DNA from: an uncultured Clostridia bacterium | GTDB taxonomy: Bacteria > Bacillota > Clostridia > Lachnospirales > Lachnospiraceae | Length of the DNA: 6,635 nt | Assembly: GCA_946186175.1 (NCBI GenBank) | Contig: CAMHMG010000169.1 | Coordinates: 1-6,635 of the forward strand | Reading direction: 5' to 3' | Shown here: positions 5,643 to 6,635 of the stretch, piece by piece | How positions within the stretch are numbered: the first letter of the stretch is position 1 | How the letters are laid out: the number at the start of each line of letters is the position of its first letter | Position numbers and translations under genes: made by a program | Notes under the pieces: model-generated | Seen by the model: the letters and a program-made list of their open reading frames with translations, nothing else | What the model was told of the DNA's origin: nothing | Database searches by the model: none

Positions 5643-6635
5643 TCAGGATTGTTTAAGTCTCTCCTGCAGATCATTAAGATATAGCATAGCTTTCATAGGT
5701 GTCATATTGGATAAATCAAGTGCTTTGATATCAGCCACAACGCTTGATTCCTCAGCATTTTCAAAAAGTGAAAGCTGACCTGCTGTCTCACCTTTCTTTC
5801 CCTTATTTTTGGACTTCTTATCCTCGGTTAAAATCTGTGGCATAATGTCCGCAGCGGCAGTCACATTGATATCGTGATCTGATAACTCTGCCGATATCTC
5901 CTTGGCACGGGCAAGAACAACGTCCGGTACTCCCGCAAGCTTTGCCACCTGAATTCCGTAGCTCTTATCTGCTCCACCTTTGATGATTTTTCTAAGGAAT
6001 ACAATATCATCACCGGATTCCTTGACAGAAATACAGTAATTATTAACTCCTTCTAATTTTCCCTCTAATTCTGTAAGTTCATGGTAATGTGTAGCAAATA
6101 ATGTCTTAGCACCTAACAGATCCTTAGAGCTTATATATTCAACAACAGCCCATGCTATAGAAAGTCCGTCATAGGTAGATGTACCTCGTCCTATCTCATC
6201 TAATATCAACAGACTGTCAGATGTAGCATTGCGAAGAATGTTGGCAACCTCACTCATTTCCACCATAAATGTACTCTGTCCGGAAGCAAGGTCATCAGAG
6301 GCGCCGACTCTTGTAAATATACGGTCAACGATCCCTATATCTGCACAACTCGCAGGAACAAAAGATCCGATCTGAGCCATAAGTACGATAAGTGCAACCT
6401 GACGCATATAAGTGGATTTACCCGCCATATTAGGTCCTGTGATGATAGATACGCGATTATCCGTGTTATCAAGTAAGGTATCATTTACAATGAAAGAGTC
6501 GTTATCAAGTACTTTTTCAACCACAGGATGTCTTCCGTCTTTAATATCTATTCTTCCGTCTGTGTTGATCATGGGTCTTACAAAATGATTCTTCTCTGCA
6601 ACATAGGCAAGAGAAGCCAAAGCATCAAGGTCTGC
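5643..6635 (-). CDS. mutS: DNA mismatch repair protein MutS, C-terminal part (5' end outside window)
   Basis: MutS is the homodimeric sensor that binds mismatches and loops, then recruits MutL. The frame is open to the window edge at 6635, so the visible 330 residues are about the last third or more of a protein that is usually 850-900 residues long. The fragment opens at ADLDALASLAYVAEKN, the end of the lever/clamp region. It holds Walker A GPNMAGKST (67-75), GQSTFMVEMSEVANIL (119-134), Walker B LLILDEIGRGTSTYDG (142-157), FATHYHELTELE (180-191) and the dimerising helix-turn-helix part with KSYGIQVAKLAGVP. A Lys-rich flexible linker leads to QLSLF (287-291), a sliding-clamp binding motif, and a C-terminal helical tetramer-type tail. 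All key ATPase residues are intact. An apparent ATG-like start at 6620 is a TTG inside the gene and not its start. Confidence 0.97.
   Translation of the reverse strand, partial: ADLDALASLAYVAEKNHFVRPMINTDGRIDIKDGRHPVVEKVLDNDSFIVNDTLLDNTDNRVSIITGPNMAGKSTYMRQVALIVLMAQIGSFVPASCADIGIVDRIFTRVGASDDLASGQSTFMVEMSEVANILRNATSDSLLILDEIGRGTSTYDGLSIAWAVVEYISSKDLLGAKTLFATHYHELTELEGKLEGVNNYCISVKESGDDIVFLRKIIKGGADKSYGIQVAKLAGVPDVVLARAKEISAELSDHDINVTAAADIMPQILTEDKKSKNKGKKGETAGQLSLFENAEESSVVADIKALDLSNMTPMKAMLYLNDLQERLKQS

Noticed and set aside
6618..6620. mutS starting at 6620
   Set aside because: The codon is TTG, and the frame continues upstream with ADLDA, which fits the conserved MutS core; the gene simply runs off the window.
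1..6635. A novel defence, mobile or CRISPR-like system
   Set aside because: All five long genes belong to well-known housekeeping families on one strand; no repeat arrays, transposase, integrase, attachment-site or phage signals were seen.

Overview
The window is a block of five genes, all read from the minus strand. In transcription order (right to left) they are: the 3' part of mutS, mutL, miaA, a PLP-dependent methionine gamma-lyase-family gene, and mreC, which runs off the left edge. No plus-strand gene, tRNA, rRNA, CRISPR array or mobile element was seen. The AT-rich sequence, Shine-Dalgarno-led starts, a MutL with the endonuclease motif, and the order mutS-mutL-miaA-(methionine gamma-lyase family) all point to a Firmicute of class Clostridia. 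A Lachnospiraceae relative of the Butyrivibrio/Roseburia type is most likely, but this taxon call is inference from gene order and protein flavour, not from a search.

Right part (3362-6635): MutS (ATPase domain and C-terminal tail) and MutL form the core of methyl-independent mismatch repair. MutS binds mispairs. MutL is a GHKL ATPase that carries its own nicking endonuclease. MutS ends with a QLSLF-type sliding-clamp motif, and MutL has a candidate clamp-binding stretch. The two genes are separated by 133 nt that hold a tiny ORF with a good ribosome binding site, and perhaps remnants of coding sequence.

Middle (908-3284): MiaA, the tRNA A37 dimethylallyltransferase, is followed by a 432-residue fold-type I PLP enzyme of the methionine gamma-lyase / 'aluminium resistance' family. 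The mutL-miaA spacer (86 nt) and the miaA-lyase spacer (103 nt) show no convincing terminator. The second has a possible sigma-A-type promoter whose spacer is a perfect AT palindrome.

Left part (1-837): a divergence-free continuation into mreC, the cell-shape protein with one membrane segment and a coiled coil. Its usual partner mreB is not directly upstream. The last few codons of mreC lie outside the window.

No stretch longer than 133 nt lacks a gene. The content is mostly ordinary housekeeping. The points worth a second look are the mutS-mutL spacer, the orphan position of mreC, the two short regulatory-looking repeats, and start-site corrections for mutL and miaA.
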